Below, piece by piece: positions 37,810 to 46,264 of a stretch of 64,000 nt of DNA. A model generated the notes under the pieces. That model saw only the letters and a list, made by a program, of their open reading frames with translations. It made no database searches and was not told the origin of the DNA. The DNA is from Lichenibacterium ramalinae (GTDB lineage Bacteria; Pseudomonadota; Alphaproteobacteria; Rhizobiales; Beijerinckiaceae): contig NZ_QYBC01000002.1 of NCBI RefSeq assembly GCF_004137085.1, positions 62,001-126,000 of the forward strand. Direction: 5' to 3'. A program made the position numbers and the translations under genes. Each line of letters starts with the position of its first letter. The first letter of the stretch is position 1.

Positions 37810-39342
37810 CTAGCGTCCCGCCAGCACCATGACGGACTTCTCGCGCCGCCGCTCGACCGAGGACGGGATGCGCAGGCTTTCGCGGTATTTCGCCACCGTG
37901 CGGCGGGCGATATCGATGTTGGCGGCCTTGAGCCTGGCCACGATGGCGTCGTCGGACAGGACGTCGGCGGGCGTCTCGGCCTCGATCATCTGCTTGATGC
38001 GGAAACGCACCGCTTCGGCGGAGTGGGAGGCTCCGTCGAGCGTGGAGGCGATCGACGCGGTGAAGAAATACTTGAGCTCGAAGATGCCGCGCGGGCTCGC
38101 CATGTATTTGTTGGACGTCACGCGCGAGACGGTGGATTCGTGCATGCCGATCGCGTCCGCCACGGCCTTGAGGTTCAGCGGACGCAGGTGCTGGACGCCG
38201 TGGGCAAAGAAGGCGTCCTGTTGGCGGACGATCTCGCTCGACACCTTGAGGATGGTGCGGGCCCGCTGTTCGAGGCTCTTGGTCAGCCAGTTGGCGGTCT
38301 GCAGGCAGTTGTTGACGAAACTCTTGTCGGCGTCGCTGGCGGTGCCGCGGGTGACGCGGGCCCGGTAGGACTGGTTGACCAGCACGCGGGGCAGCACGTC
38401 GGTGTTGAGGTCGATCAGCCAGGACCCGTCGGGGGCGGACCGCACGTAGACGTCCGGCACCACCGTCTGCACCGGCCCGCCGCCGTAGGAGCGGCCCGGC
38501 TTGGGATCGAGCCGGCGGATCTCGCCCACCATGTCGGCGAGGTCCTCGTCGTCGACCCCGCACAGCCGCTTCAGTCCGGCGTGGTCGCGCCGGGCGAGCA
38601 GGTCGAGACGGCCGATCAGCGCCGCCATGGCGGGATCGAACCGGTCACGTTCCTTGAGCTGCAGCGTCAGGCATTCGGCGAGCGAGCGCGCCGCGACCCC
38701 GGTCGGCTCGAAGGTGTGGACGATGGCCAGCACGGCCTCGACGCTGGCGACCGATACGCCGAGCCGCTCCGCCACGGCCTCGACGGGCTCCGACAGGTAG
38801 CCGGCCTCGTCGACGGCGTCGATCAGGCTGTGACCGATCAGGCGGTCGACGGGATCCGTCACGGCGAGCAGGAGCTGGGCCGCCAGGTGGTCGTGCAGCG
38901 AGGGCAGCGACGCCACGTAGCGCTCGAGATTCGAGCCTTCGCCCTCGGCCGAGGGCGGCGCCCCCGTCCAGGACGTGGCCGACAGGCCCATCATGTCGCC
39001 CGCCGGGTCGGCGGCCGGCCCGGTCCGTTCCCCATCGAAGCTGTTCTCGAGTTCGGTGCCGAGACCGGCCTCGAGGGCGCCCCGGTCGGTCGCGAACTCG
39101 TCGCTGGTCCAGTCCGCCTCGACGGGGTCGCCGGTCGCGGGCGGCTCGGCCGGAGGCTCGTGCTCGCGCGGGTCCGGCCCCTCCTCGGCCCGTTCGAGCA
39201 GGGGGTTGCGCTCGAGCTCCTCCTCGATGAAGGAGGCGAGTTCGAGGTTCGACAGTTGCAGCAGCTTGATCGCCTGCATCAGCTGCGGCGTCATCACCAG
39301 GGCCTGGCCCTGGCGCATCACGAGCTTGGCTGAAAGCGCCAT
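37810..39342 (-). CDS. rpoN: RNA polymerase sigma-54 factor
   Basis: 510 residues. Region I opens with LVMRQGQALVMTPQLMQAIK and LLQLSNLELASFIEEELERN, then an acidic linker. The core-binding region follows, with the HTH segment GMHESTVSRVTSNKYMASPR near 405-425 and the RpoN box ARRTVAKYRE near the C-terminus. Sigma-54 directs enhancer-dependent transcription for nitrogen, carbon or motility genes. It follows lptB, the conserved position in proteobacteria, but hpf and ptsN, which normally follow rpoN, are not here. Confidence 0.97.
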   Translation of the reverse strand: MALSAKLVMRQGQALVMTPQLMQAIKLLQLSNLELASFIEEELERNPLLERAEEGPDPREHEPPAEPPATGDPVEADWTSDEFATDRGALEAGLGTELENSFDGERTGPAADPAGDMMGLSATSWTGAPPSAEGEGSNLERYVASLPSLHDHLAAQLLLAVTDPVDRLIGHSLIDAVDEAGYLSEPVEAVAERLGVSVASVEAVLAIVHTFEPTGVAARSLAECLTLQLKERDRFDPAMAALIGRLDLLARRDHAGLKRLCGVDDEDLADMVGEIRRLDPKPGRSYGGGPVQTVVPDVYVRSAPDGSWLIDLNTDVLPRVLVNQSYRARVTRGTASDADKSFVNNCLQTANWLTKSLEQRARTILKVSSEIVRQQDAFFAHGVQHLRPLNLKAVADAIGMHESTVSRVTSNKYMASPRGIFELKYFFTASIASTLDGASHSAEAVRFRIKQMIEAETPADVLSDDAIVARLKAANIDIARRTVAKYRESLRIPSSVERRREKSVMVLAGR

Positions 39343-39497
39343 TCGGTCCCTGTTCCCCGGATCCGCCGCCGGAGCTGCGGTCCGCCGCGTCGCCCGCCCC
39401 TGCCGTCGCCCCCTCCATAGCATGGTTCCCGGTAAAGGAACCCTCCCGCGGCGATCCGGCCCCGTATTTGCATGGGAGTCCGGTCGTGGCGCGATGG

Positions 39498-40667
39498 CTA
39501 CATGCGGAAGTCTTCGCCGAGGTAGAGGCGGCGCACGTCGGGGTGGGCCACGATCTCGTCTGCGGTGCCCTCGGTCAGGACATGGCCGGAGTGGATGATG
39601 TAGGCGCGGTCGATCAGGCCCAGCGTTTCGCGCACGTTGTGGTCGGTGATGAGCACGCCGATGCCGCGCTGCTTCAAATGCCGGACGAGGTCCTGGATGT
39701 CGCCGACCGCGATCGGGTCGATGCCGGCGAAGGGCTCGTCGAGCAGCATGAAGGAGGGGTGGCCCGCCAGGGCGCGGGCGATCTCGCAGCGCCGGCGCTC
39801 GCCGCCCGACAGCGCGATGGAGGGGGCCTTGCGCAGCCGCGTGATGGAGAACTCGTCGAGCAGCTGGTCGAGCTCGCGGTCCCGCTGCTTGCGGTCCGGC
39901 ACCGTGATCTCCAGCACGGCCCGGATGTTGTCCTCGACGTTGAGGCCGCGGAAGATCGAGGCTTCCTGCGGCAGGTAGCCGATGCCCAGCCGGGCCCGCC
40001 GGTACATGGGCAGGCCCGTGACGTCGTGGCCGTCGATCTGGATCATGCCCTTGTCGGGCTTCACCAGCCCGGTGATCATGTAGAAGACCGTGGTCTTGCC
40101 GGCGCCGTTCGGGCCCAGCAGGCCCACGGCCTCGCCGCGACGGACGTTGATCGACACGTCGTGGACGACCTTGCGGCCCTTGTAGGCCTTGCCGAGGTTG
40201 AACACGCCCAGCATGCCCTCGGGGGACAGGTCGCGCAGGGTTCCCGGCGCCATGTCCCAGGCGGGGTCGCGGGCGTAGTCGTCGTCCGGCGCCTGCGCGT
40301 CATCATAGGCTTCGGGCAGGCCGCCGCCCTCGGCGTCGAGCGCCGGGTCCGGCCAGGCGCCGTCGGCCAAGTCCTCGGGCAACGTGTCCTCGGGCAGCGT
40401 GCCGTCGGGCCAGGCAGCCTCGTCGGGCCAAGCCATCTCGGACCCAGCCATCTCGGAACCAGCCATCTCGGAACCAGCCATCTCGGGCTCAGCCATCTCG
40501 GGCCCGGCCGTTGCGGCCGCGTTCGCCGCAGGCTGGAAAGCGGGCTCGCGACGCCGGGGGTCCGGCGCGACGGAAGCCGCGGCTGCGGGCGCGGCGCGCG
40601 AGAACAGCCGCCGGAGGCCGCGCGGTCTGGATGCGGGTGCCGCCACGCCGGGACCTTCCGCCGTCAC
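39498..40667 (-). CDS. lptB: Lipopolysaccharide export ATPase LptB with N-terminal extension
   Basis: 389 residues, about 145 more than E. coli LptB. The ATPase core (about 151-389) is normal: Walker A GPNGAGKTT (185-193), signature ALSGGERRR and Walker B FMLLDEPFAGIDP. Residues 1-150 are Ala/Pro/Asp/Glu-rich and look disordered; residues 57-80 hold five repeats built on EMA (EMAEP, EMAGS three times, EMAWP). Start GTG overlaps the lptA stop as GTGA. LptB powers movement of LPS from the inner membrane through LptCA to the outer membrane. A core-only start would be the ATG before LGVFNLG. Confidence 0.93.
   Translation of the reverse strand: MTAEGPGVAAPASRPRGLRRLFSRAAPAAAASVAPDPRRREPAFQPAANAAATAGPEMAEPEMAGSEMAGSEMAGSEMAWPDEAAWPDGTLPEDTLPEDLADGAWPDPALDAEGGGLPEAYDDAQAPDDDYARDPAWDMAPGTLRDLSPEGMLGVFNLGKAYKGRKVVHDVSINVRRGEAVGLLGPNGAGKTTVFYMITGLVKPDKGMIQIDGHDVTGLPMYRRARLGIGYLPQEASIFRGLNVEDNIRAVLEITVPDRKQRDRELDQLLDEFSITRLRKAPSIALSGGERRRCEIARALAGHPSFMLLDEPFAGIDPIAVGDIQDLVRHLKQRGIGVLITDHNVRETLGLIDRAYIIHSGHVLTEGTADEIVAHPDVRRLYLGEDFRM
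40431..40505 (-). repeat. 15-bp tandem repeat inside lptB, 5 copies
   Basis: Five adjacent 15-base units (agccatctcggaacc-like on the plus strand), the middle two identical, coding for a 5-residue EMAGS-type repeat in the LptB extension. Copies keep the reading frame, so copy-number change would lengthen or shorten the protein in steps of five. Confidence 0.85.
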
Positions 40668-41431
40668 TGCGCCGCGTCGGCGTCGCGGGTCAGGGCGATG
40701 GCGCCGCGGTGCTTCGCCGCCGTCCGGCCCTTCGGCGCCGCCTTGCCCGGAGCCGTCTTGGCCGGCGCGCCCTTCGCCGGGCCGCCCGGGGTGCCGCTGC
40801 CGGGCGTGAAGATGCTCATGACGCGGCCGCCGTTCGTCGCGCCGGAGAAGACCTGCGCCTGGCCCGACGTCATGTCGTAGATCAGCCTGTCGCCCTGGGT
40901 GACGTTGGGACCCTGGCTCAGCGTGACGTTGCCGAAGAGATAGACCTTGTTCTCGGCCTTGTCGTAGGTGGCGCGGTCGCCGGTGCCGACCTGGTCCTTC
41001 GAGATGAGCGTCACGGGCCCGTCGGCATCCATGTGCCGCACCGAACTCCCCTGTCCGGGCGCGGCGCCGTCGGCCGGCGCGGTGGCGCCGCCGGCACCCG
41101 GCGCGTCCTTCTGCAGGTCGATGTTGAGCTTGGACGCCTTCAAGGTCGAGTCGCCCTGGATGACGACGACATTGCCGGTGTAGATGAGCTTGTTGTCCTT
41201 GTTGAGGAAATCGAGCTTGTCGGCCGAGATGTTGACGGGCTCCTTCGAGCCGCTGCCGGGCAAGAGGGGCACGCCGGCCGCGGCCTTCCTGGGCGCGGCA
41301 TCGGCGGCCGGGGCCTTGGCGTCGTCCACCGAGGGGATGGCGGCGGGCGTCTTCGCCTTGGCACAGGCCGGCGCCGCCGACACGGCGAGGACGAGGGCGG
41401 CGGCGACGGCCCCGGGGAGCATGCGGTGCAT
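40664..41431 (-). CDS. lptA: LptA-like periplasmic LPS transport protein (OstA-like)
   Basis: 255 residues. Signal peptide ending near ACA (about 23-25), then an OstA/LptA beta-jellyroll domain: NISADKLDFLNKDNKLIYTG and a later GDRATYDKAENKVYLFGN. The C-terminus is a Pro/Ala/Lys-rich tail of about 45 residues. LptA bridges LptC and LptD across the periplasm. Start ATG shares one base with the lptC stop (TGATG); a GTG one codon earlier is possible. Confidence 0.9.
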   Translation of the reverse strand: MHRMLPGAVAAALVLAVSAAPACAKAKTPAAIPSVDDAKAPAADAAPRKAAAGVPLLPGSGSKEPVNISADKLDFLNKDNKLIYTGNVVVIQGDSTLKASKLNIDLQKDAPGAGGATAPADGAAPGQGSSVRHMDADGPVTLISKDQVGTGDRATYDKAENKVYLFGNVTLSQGPNVTQGDRLIYDMTSGQAQVFSGATNGGRVMSIFTPGSGTPGGPAKGAPAKTAPGKAAPKGRTAAKHRGAIALTRDADAAQ

Positions 41432-42222
41432 CACGGAGCGGTGCCCTTCATTGTGGAGGCTGTCTGGGCGGCGGTCGCCGCGGGCGTCACGACGGTGTGG
41501 ACGTGGCCCTCGAACACCACGGTGGCGCCGTTGTCGACCATGTGCATGCTGTCGGCCGAGACGGTGCCGGTGGTCATCACCACGGTCAGGGGCTCGTGCG
41601 TCTCGACCGCCCCGGTCTTGAACGCGATGAAGGCGCTGAGCATGTGGGCGTCGAGGCCCTTGTCGCTCGTCAGGTGGATGGCGCTCTTCAGCTGCATGGT
41701 CTCCTTGGAACTGTCGTAGAGACCCGCCGCCGACACGATGTGGACCACGCTCTGGTCCGCCATGGTGACGTGGGCGTCGATGTCGTGCAGTTCGAGCACG
41801 TTGGGCGTCTTGGCGTCCTGCACGGCGGAACTCGCCAGCAGGTCGTAGGGACGTCCGTCGGAGCGGAACCCGGTGAGCTTCGGGTGGTCCATGGTGACCT
41901 TGCTGCCGCTCAGCCCCACGCCGTCGATCGACAAGCCCGGGATGACGGCGCGGAAGGGGTTGAAGAAGGCGAAGACCACGATGGCCACCGAGCCCAGAAC
42001 GGCGCCGAACAGGATGAAGCGGCGCAGCAGCCGCACCCGGGCGGTGTGTCGCCCGGCGGCCTTGAAGGCATCGACGCGCGACGTCGCGGCATCGGGAGAC
42101 GCCACCGCGTCCGGCGCGGCCTGGCCCGACGCTCCCGCATCGGGCGCGGCCTGGCGCACGTGAGGCCGCGCGGGCAGCCCGGAAGCTGGCGTCCGCCCGG
42201 GGGCGGTGGCGAGATGAGTCAT
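41431..42222 (-). CDS. lptC: LptC, LPS export periplasmic protein
   Basis: 263 residues. A cytoplasmic N-terminal tail of about 65 residues, one membrane helix (about 68-86, ILFGAVLGSVAIVVFAFF) and a periplasmic OstA/LptC-like domain (VTMDHPKLTGFRSDGRPYDL and the LELHDIDAHVTMADQSV strand). LptC holds the LptB2FG complex and passes LPS to LptA. Identified as lptC by position, domain and its coupling with lptA and lptB. Confidence 0.9.
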   Translation of the reverse strand: MTHLATAPGRTPASGLPARPHVRQAAPDAGASGQAAPDAVASPDAATSRVDAFKAAGRHTARVRLLRRFILFGAVLGSVAIVVFAFFNPFRAVIPGLSIDGVGLSGSKVTMDHPKLTGFRSDGRPYDLLASSAVQDAKTPNVLELHDIDAHVTMADQSVVHIVSAAGLYDSSKETMQLKSAIHLTSDKGLDAHMLSAFIAFKTGAVETHEPLTVVMTTGTVSADSMHMVDNGATVVFEGHVHTVVTPAATAAQTASTMKGTAP

Positions 42223-42327
42223 GCGCTCACAACAGGAAGGCCGGAACCTGGACGTAACCCCGAAGCCGTGGCCAAGTTATGGCCGGCGGCCCGTGTCTCG
42301 CAGGGCAGGGTTGTGCCGGACTGATCG

Positions 42328-42942
42328 TCACTCGTGCGCGAAGATGTCGGTGTCGCCCCAGCCCATGAGGTCGAGCCGGGCCCGGGTCGGCAGGAAGGCG
42401 AAGCAGCGCTGCGCCACCTCCGTGCGGCCTTCGCGGGCCAGCATGGCGTCGAGCCGGGCCCTCAGGGCGTGGAGGTGCAGCACGTCCGAGGCGGCATAGT
42501 TCACCTGCGCGTCCGACAGCGTGTCGGCGCCCCAGTCCGACGATTGCTGCTGCTTGGACACGTCGACGCCGAGGAGCTCGCGGCAAAGCTCCCGCAGCCC
42601 GTGCCGGTCCGTGTAGGTCCGCACCAGCTTGGAGGCGATCTTGGTGCAGTAGAGGTTTTCCGTCATAGCGCCGAAGGCGTTGAACAGCACGGCGACGTCG
42701 AAGCGGCCGAAGTGGAACAGCTTCTCGACGGCGGGGTCGCGCAGCAGCCGTTCGAGGTTCGGCGCCGCGGTCTGGCCCTTGGCGACCTGCACGAGGTCGG
42801 CCGAGCCGTCCCCGGTCGACAGCTGCACGACGCAGAGCCGGTCCCGGTGCGGCCGGAGCCCCAGCGTCTCGGTGTCGATGGCGACGCTGGTCCCGGCCCG
42901 GTAATCGGCCGGCAGGTCGCCCTTGTGCAGTCGGATGGCCAT
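42328..42942 (-). CDS. Ribonuclease D-type 3'-5' exonuclease (short form)
   Basis: 204 residues, the exonuclease domain only, without the HRDC domains of full-length RNase D. DEDD motifs: AIDTETLG (21-28), FHFGRFDVAVLF (Asp in motif II) and YAASDVLHLHAL (motif III). Single-domain versions lie upstream of lptC in many alphaproteobacteria and are presumed to process or degrade structured RNA. It probably shares a promoter with the lpt genes, with 105 bp between them. Confidence 0.9.
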   Translation of the reverse strand: MAIRLHKGDLPADYRAGTSVAIDTETLGLRPHRDRLCVVQLSTGDGSADLVQVAKGQTAAPNLERLLRDPAVEKLFHFGRFDVAVLFNAFGAMTENLYCTKIASKLVRTYTDRHGLRELCRELLGVDVSKQQQSSDWGADTLSDAQVNYAASDVLHLHALRARLDAMLAREGRTEVAQRCFAFLPTRARLDLMGWGDTDIFAHE

Positions 42943-43294
42943 GGCGGCTTTCGGGTTGGGTCCGGCCCGTGCCGGACGTGCCCGCACCTTAGAGCCTGAC
43001 GGGCTCGCCTTCCAGAGTCGGCGTGTGTCGGCACCGGCGCGACACAGGCCGGAGCGCGCCGCCGCGCCGCGACCTGCCCCCACGGCGCCGGCGCGGACGG
43101 GAAAACCGGCGGCTTTCGCGCTTGCCGCCGCGGCGGGGTCCCGTGGTAAGGGCGGGGTCCCGCCGCGCGCCGCACGGCGGGCACCTCCTCGGGTCGGCTC
43201 CGGCCCGGGCCTGCGAGCAGGCTCGCCCCTTTTCCAGCCGGACCCTGTCGGCGACAGCACGACCGGGCCCGGCGAGCGGGATCGAAACGCCACG
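42943..43294. other. 352-bp divergent intergenic stretch
   Basis: Between rnd-like and hpnL starts. No gene seen. It contains a 12-bp direct repeat ggcggggtcccg (43132-43143 and 43151-43162) and a small palindrome GCCTGC-GA-GCAGGC (43209-43222). Promoters for both directions must lie here, but no clear -10/-35 pair stands out. Confidence 0.45.
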
Positions 43295-44419
43295 ATGCGC
43301 CTGACCTTCGTCATCGCCAGCACCGTCGGGGCCGCCGCCGCCGTGGCGCTCGTGGCCTTCTACGGCTGGCAGCCGATCGCCGCCGCCGTCGCCGCCGTCG
43401 GCTGGGGCGTGGTGCCGGTGTCGCTCGTGCGGGTCGGCGAGGCGGCGGGGGCGGGCCTGTGCTGGTGGCTGCTGCTCGACCGGCAGAACCGCCGCACGCT
43501 GCGGGCCTGCCTGCTGCTCCGCTGGGTGCGCGAATCCGTCAACGTCCTGCTGCCCGTGGCGCAGGTCGGCGGCGAAGTCGTGGGGGCGCGGCTCATCACC
43601 TTCTGGGGCGTGCCGAGCGGCCTCGCGGTGGCGTCCGTGCTGGTCGACCTCCTGGCCCAGACCGTCACGCAGTTCGTCTTCACCCTGATCGGCGTCGCGC
43701 TGCTCGCCACGGTCGGGGGCGGCGACGCCATCGTGCGCTGGGTGGCGCTGGGCCTGGCCCTGCTGGCCCCGGCGCTCGGCGGCTTCTACGCGGCCCAGCG
43801 CTTCGGCGGGGCCCGGCTCGTCGACCGGGTGGTGCGCCACCTCACCGACAGCCCGCAATGGACGGCGGTGGGGGGCGGCCTCGCCGCCGTGAACGACGCC
43901 TTCCTGGCGCTCTACCGGCGCCGTGGACGTCTCAGTGCGGTCTTCGCCCTGCACTTCGCCATCTGGTTCTTCGGCGTCCTCGAGGTCTGGTTCGCGCTGC
44001 GCGCCATGGGGCATCCGGTGCCCTACGGCACCGCGCTGGTGCTGGAAAGCCTCGGCCAGGCGGTGCGGGGCGCGGCCTTCGTGGTGCCCGGGGGCATCGG
44101 CGTGCAGGAAGCCGGTTTCGTGGCGCTCTGCGCCGTCTTCGGCATCCCGGCGCCGGCCGCCATCGCCCTGTCGCTCGCCAAGCGCTTTCCCGAGGTGGTG
44201 CTGGGCCTGCCGGGCCTGCTCGCCTGGCAGGCCCTGGAAAGCCGCCGCATTCTGGTGCGAGGTGCTGTGGCGGGCGCGCCGCAGGCGGACGGCAAAGGCG
44301 CGGCGTCGGACCCGGCACCGGCGGAAGCCGCTGGACAGGCCCGGCATCCGGAGCCATCCCGTCGCCTGTCCCCGGCAGCCCGCATCGACGCGGCAGGGCC
44401 CGACGGCCCGAGACGATAG
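43295..44419 (+). CDS. hpnL: HpnL, hopanoid-associated integral membrane protein
   Basis: 374 residues, about 8 membrane helices, similar to lysylphosphatidylglycerol synthase-like membrane proteins. Typical segments: LLPVAQVGGEVVGARLI, ESLGQAVRGAAFVVPGGIGVQEAG and LAKRFPEVVLGLPGL. A non-conserved polar tail of about 50 residues ends the protein. HpnL is a member of hopanoid clusters and a presumed transport or flip helper; its exact role is not established. It heads the hpn operon here, 7 bp before hpnM. Confidence 0.9.
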   Translation: MRLTFVIASTVGAAAAVALVAFYGWQPIAAAVAAVGWGVVPVSLVRVGEAAGAGLCWWLLLDRQNRRTLRACLLLRWVRESVNVLLPVAQVGGEVVGARLITFWGVPSGLAVASVLVDLLAQTVTQFVFTLIGVALLATVGGGDAIVRWVALGLALLAPALGGFYAAQRFGGARLVDRVVRHLTDSPQWTAVGGGLAAVNDAFLALYRRRGRLSAVFALHFAIWFFGVLEVWFALRAMGHPVPYGTALVLESLGQAVRGAAFVVPGGIGVQEAGFVALCAVFGIPAPAAIALSLAKRFPEVVLGLPGLLAWQALESRRILVRGAVAGAPQADGKGAASDPAPAEAAGQARHPEPSRRLSPAARIDAAGPDGPRR

Positions 44420-44426
44420 AGAGACC

Positions 44427-45107
44427 ATGCAGAACGCGATGCGACGGCGCGGAGCCCTCCTGGTGCTGGGGGCAGCCGTGACGATGGGGGCGGCCCTGTC
44501 GATGGGGACGGCGGAACCGGCCTCCGCGGCCCCGCCGCCCGAGCCCGCGACGGCTCCGGCTGCCAGCCCCGCCGACCCCGCCGCCCTGGTGGTGCAGGAC
44601 TTCTACGACGCGCTCTTCGACGCCATGCGCCACGCCGGCGAGTGGCACATGCAGGGCCGCTACGACCACCTCCACCCCGTGATGACCCGCCTCTTCGACG
44701 TCGCCACCATGACCCGCATCGCGGTCGGGCCCGACTTCGCCAAGCTCGCGCCCGACCAGCAGGCCGCGCTGCGCGACGCCTTCGGCCGGCTGCTGGTGGC
44801 GACCTTCGCCTCCACCTTCGACGACTTCAAGGGCGAAACCTACAGGATCGACGCCGACGTCTCGGCACGGGGCCAGGACAAGTTCGTGAAATCGAAGTTC
44901 AACGGCTCCGGCGCGCCGGTCGACATCAACTACCTGCTGCGCGGCAAGGCCGGCGACTGGAAGGTCGTCGACATCTACCTCAACGGCACCATCAGCCAGC
45001 TCGCCACCTGGCGGTCCGAATACGGCTCCACCTTCGAGAGCGGCGGCTTCGACGGGCTGATGGCGGCCGTGAAGGCCCAGACCGACAAGGACATGAAGGC
45101 ATTCTGA
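44427..45107 (+). CDS. hpnM: HpnM, periplasmic hopanoid-associated protein (MlaC-like)
   Basis: 226 residues. Signal peptide ending near SASA-AP (about 36), then the MlaC/Tol-type lipid-binding domain: VVQDFYDALFDAMRHAGEWH, the FDVATMTRIAVGPDFAKL segment and the conserved VDINYLLRGKAGDWKVVDIYL core. MlaC relatives bind lipids in the periplasm, so a role in ferrying hopanoids is likely but inferred. Its stop overlaps the apparent hpnI start. Confidence 0.9.
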   Translation: MQNAMRRRGALLVLGAAVTMGAALSMGTAEPASAAPPPEPATAPAASPADPAALVVQDFYDALFDAMRHAGEWHMQGRYDHLHPVMTRLFDVATMTRIAVGPDFAKLAPDQQAALRDAFGRLLVATFASTFDDFKGETYRIDADVSARGQDKFVKSKFNGSGAPVDINYLLRGKAGDWKVVDIYLNGTISQLATWRSEYGSTFESGGFDGLMAAVKAQTDKDMKAF

Positions 45108-46264
45108 CCCTCGTCACGCTCCTGCTCCTCGCCCTGGCCGGGGCCGGCTGCGCCTATGCCGTGCTGGCGGCCTGGCTCGTCAGGCGCGGCATCCGCCTTG
45201 GCGCGCCGGTCCCGCCAGCGCCGGTCGGCCCCGCGCCCGGCGTGAGCCTGTTGAAGCCGCTCTACGGTGACGAGCCGGACCTCGCCCGCAACCTGCGCTC
45301 CTTCTGCCGGCAGGACTACGATGGTCCCGTACAGATCCTCTTCGGCGTGGCGCGCGCCGACGACGCGGCGGTCGGGACCGTCGAGCGGGTGCTGGCGGAG
45401 TTCCCCGGCCGCGACGTCGCGCTCGTGGTCGACGAGCGGCGCCACGGCACCAACGGCAAGGTGTCGAACCTCGTCAACATCGCGGAGCGGGCCCGCCACC
45501 CCGTGCTGGTCTTCGCCGACAGCGACATGCTGGTCGGCCCCGACTACCTCGCCCGCGTGGTGTCGGCCCTCGAGGCTCCCGGAACCGGCGCCGTCACCTG
45601 CCTCTACCGGGGGGTCGCGGTGCCGGGGGTCTGGTCCCGGCTCGCCGTGCAGTGGATCGACCACCACTTCCTGCCGAACGTCGTGGTGGGCCTGGCGCTC
45701 GGCCTCGCCAAGCCCTGCTTCGGCTCGACCATCGCGCTCCGTCGCGACACGCTGACGCGCATCGGCGGCTTCGCGGCCTTCAAGGACCGGCTGGCCGACG
45801 ACTACGCGGTCGGGGCGGCCGTGCGGGCGCTCGGCCTCGCCGTCGCGGTGCCGCCCGACCTCGTGCTCGGCCACACCTGCACGGCGGACAGCTTCGGCGC
45901 CCTCCTGCGCCAGGAGCTCCGCTGGTCGCGCACCATCCGTTCGGTGGATCCGGCGGGCTTCGCCGGCTCGGTCGTCACCCACCCGGTGCCGCTGGCGACC
46001 CTGGCGGCGCTGCTGTCGGGCTTCGGCCCCGGCGCCATGGCGATGCTCGGCCTCGCTGTGACATCGCGGCTACTCCTGCAGATTATCGTCGGCCGCACGC
46101 TGAACACGGGAACGAAAAGCCTTATTCTCGGCCCCGTCCGCGATTACGCGGCTTTCCTGGTCTTCCTCCTCGGCTTCTGGCCCGGTTCGATCGATTGGCG
46201 CGGCCACAGCTTCGCGCTGCACACCGATGGATCGATGACGGCGCCCGACAAAGCAGGTTCTTGA
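45104..46264 (+). CDS. hpnI: HpnI, hopanoid biosynthesis glycosyltransferase
   Basis: 386 residues, GT2 family. Hydrophobic N-terminal helix, then VSLLKPLYGDEPDLARNLRS, DSD metal motif (139-141), a catalytic ADDYAVG and QELRW (270-274). HpnI is known to transfer N-acetylglucosamine to bacteriohopanetetrol. No ATG/GTG/TTG start exists at the expected place: the frame opens right at CTG 45104, overlapping the hpnM stop as CTGA; the first in-frame GTG (45161) would remove the N-terminal helix. I propose a CTG start. Membrane-bound, acting on the inner face. Confidence 0.9.
   Translation: MTLVTLLLLALAGAGCAYAVLAAWLVRRGIRLGAPVPPAPVGPAPGVSLLKPLYGDEPDLARNLRSFCRQDYDGPVQILFGVARADDAAVGTVERVLAEFPGRDVALVVDERRHGTNGKVSNLVNIAERARHPVLVFADSDMLVGPDYLARVVSALEAPGTGAVTCLYRGVAVPGVWSRLAVQWIDHHFLPNVVVGLALGLAKPCFGSTIALRRDTLTRIGGFAAFKDRLADDYAVGAAVRALGLAVAVPPDLVLGHTCTADSFGALLRQELRWSRTIRSVDPAGFAGSVVTHPVPLATLAALLSGFGPGAMAMLGLAVTSRLLLQIIVGRTLNTGTKSLILGPVRDYAAFLVFLLGFWPGSIDWRGHSFALHTDGSMTAPDKAGS

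Noticed and set aside
38645-39418. Long antisense and alternate frames, e.g. this minus-strand frame in rpoN and many frames of over 300 residues elsewhere
   Set aside because: In DNA of this GC content alternate frames stay open. They lack family motifs, sit on a better gene and have Arg/Pro/Gly-rich composition.
44642-46264. A 540-residue hpnI beginning inside hpnM
   Set aside because: The added part is the shadow of hpnM in another frame. The family start fits the CTGA overlap at 45104.
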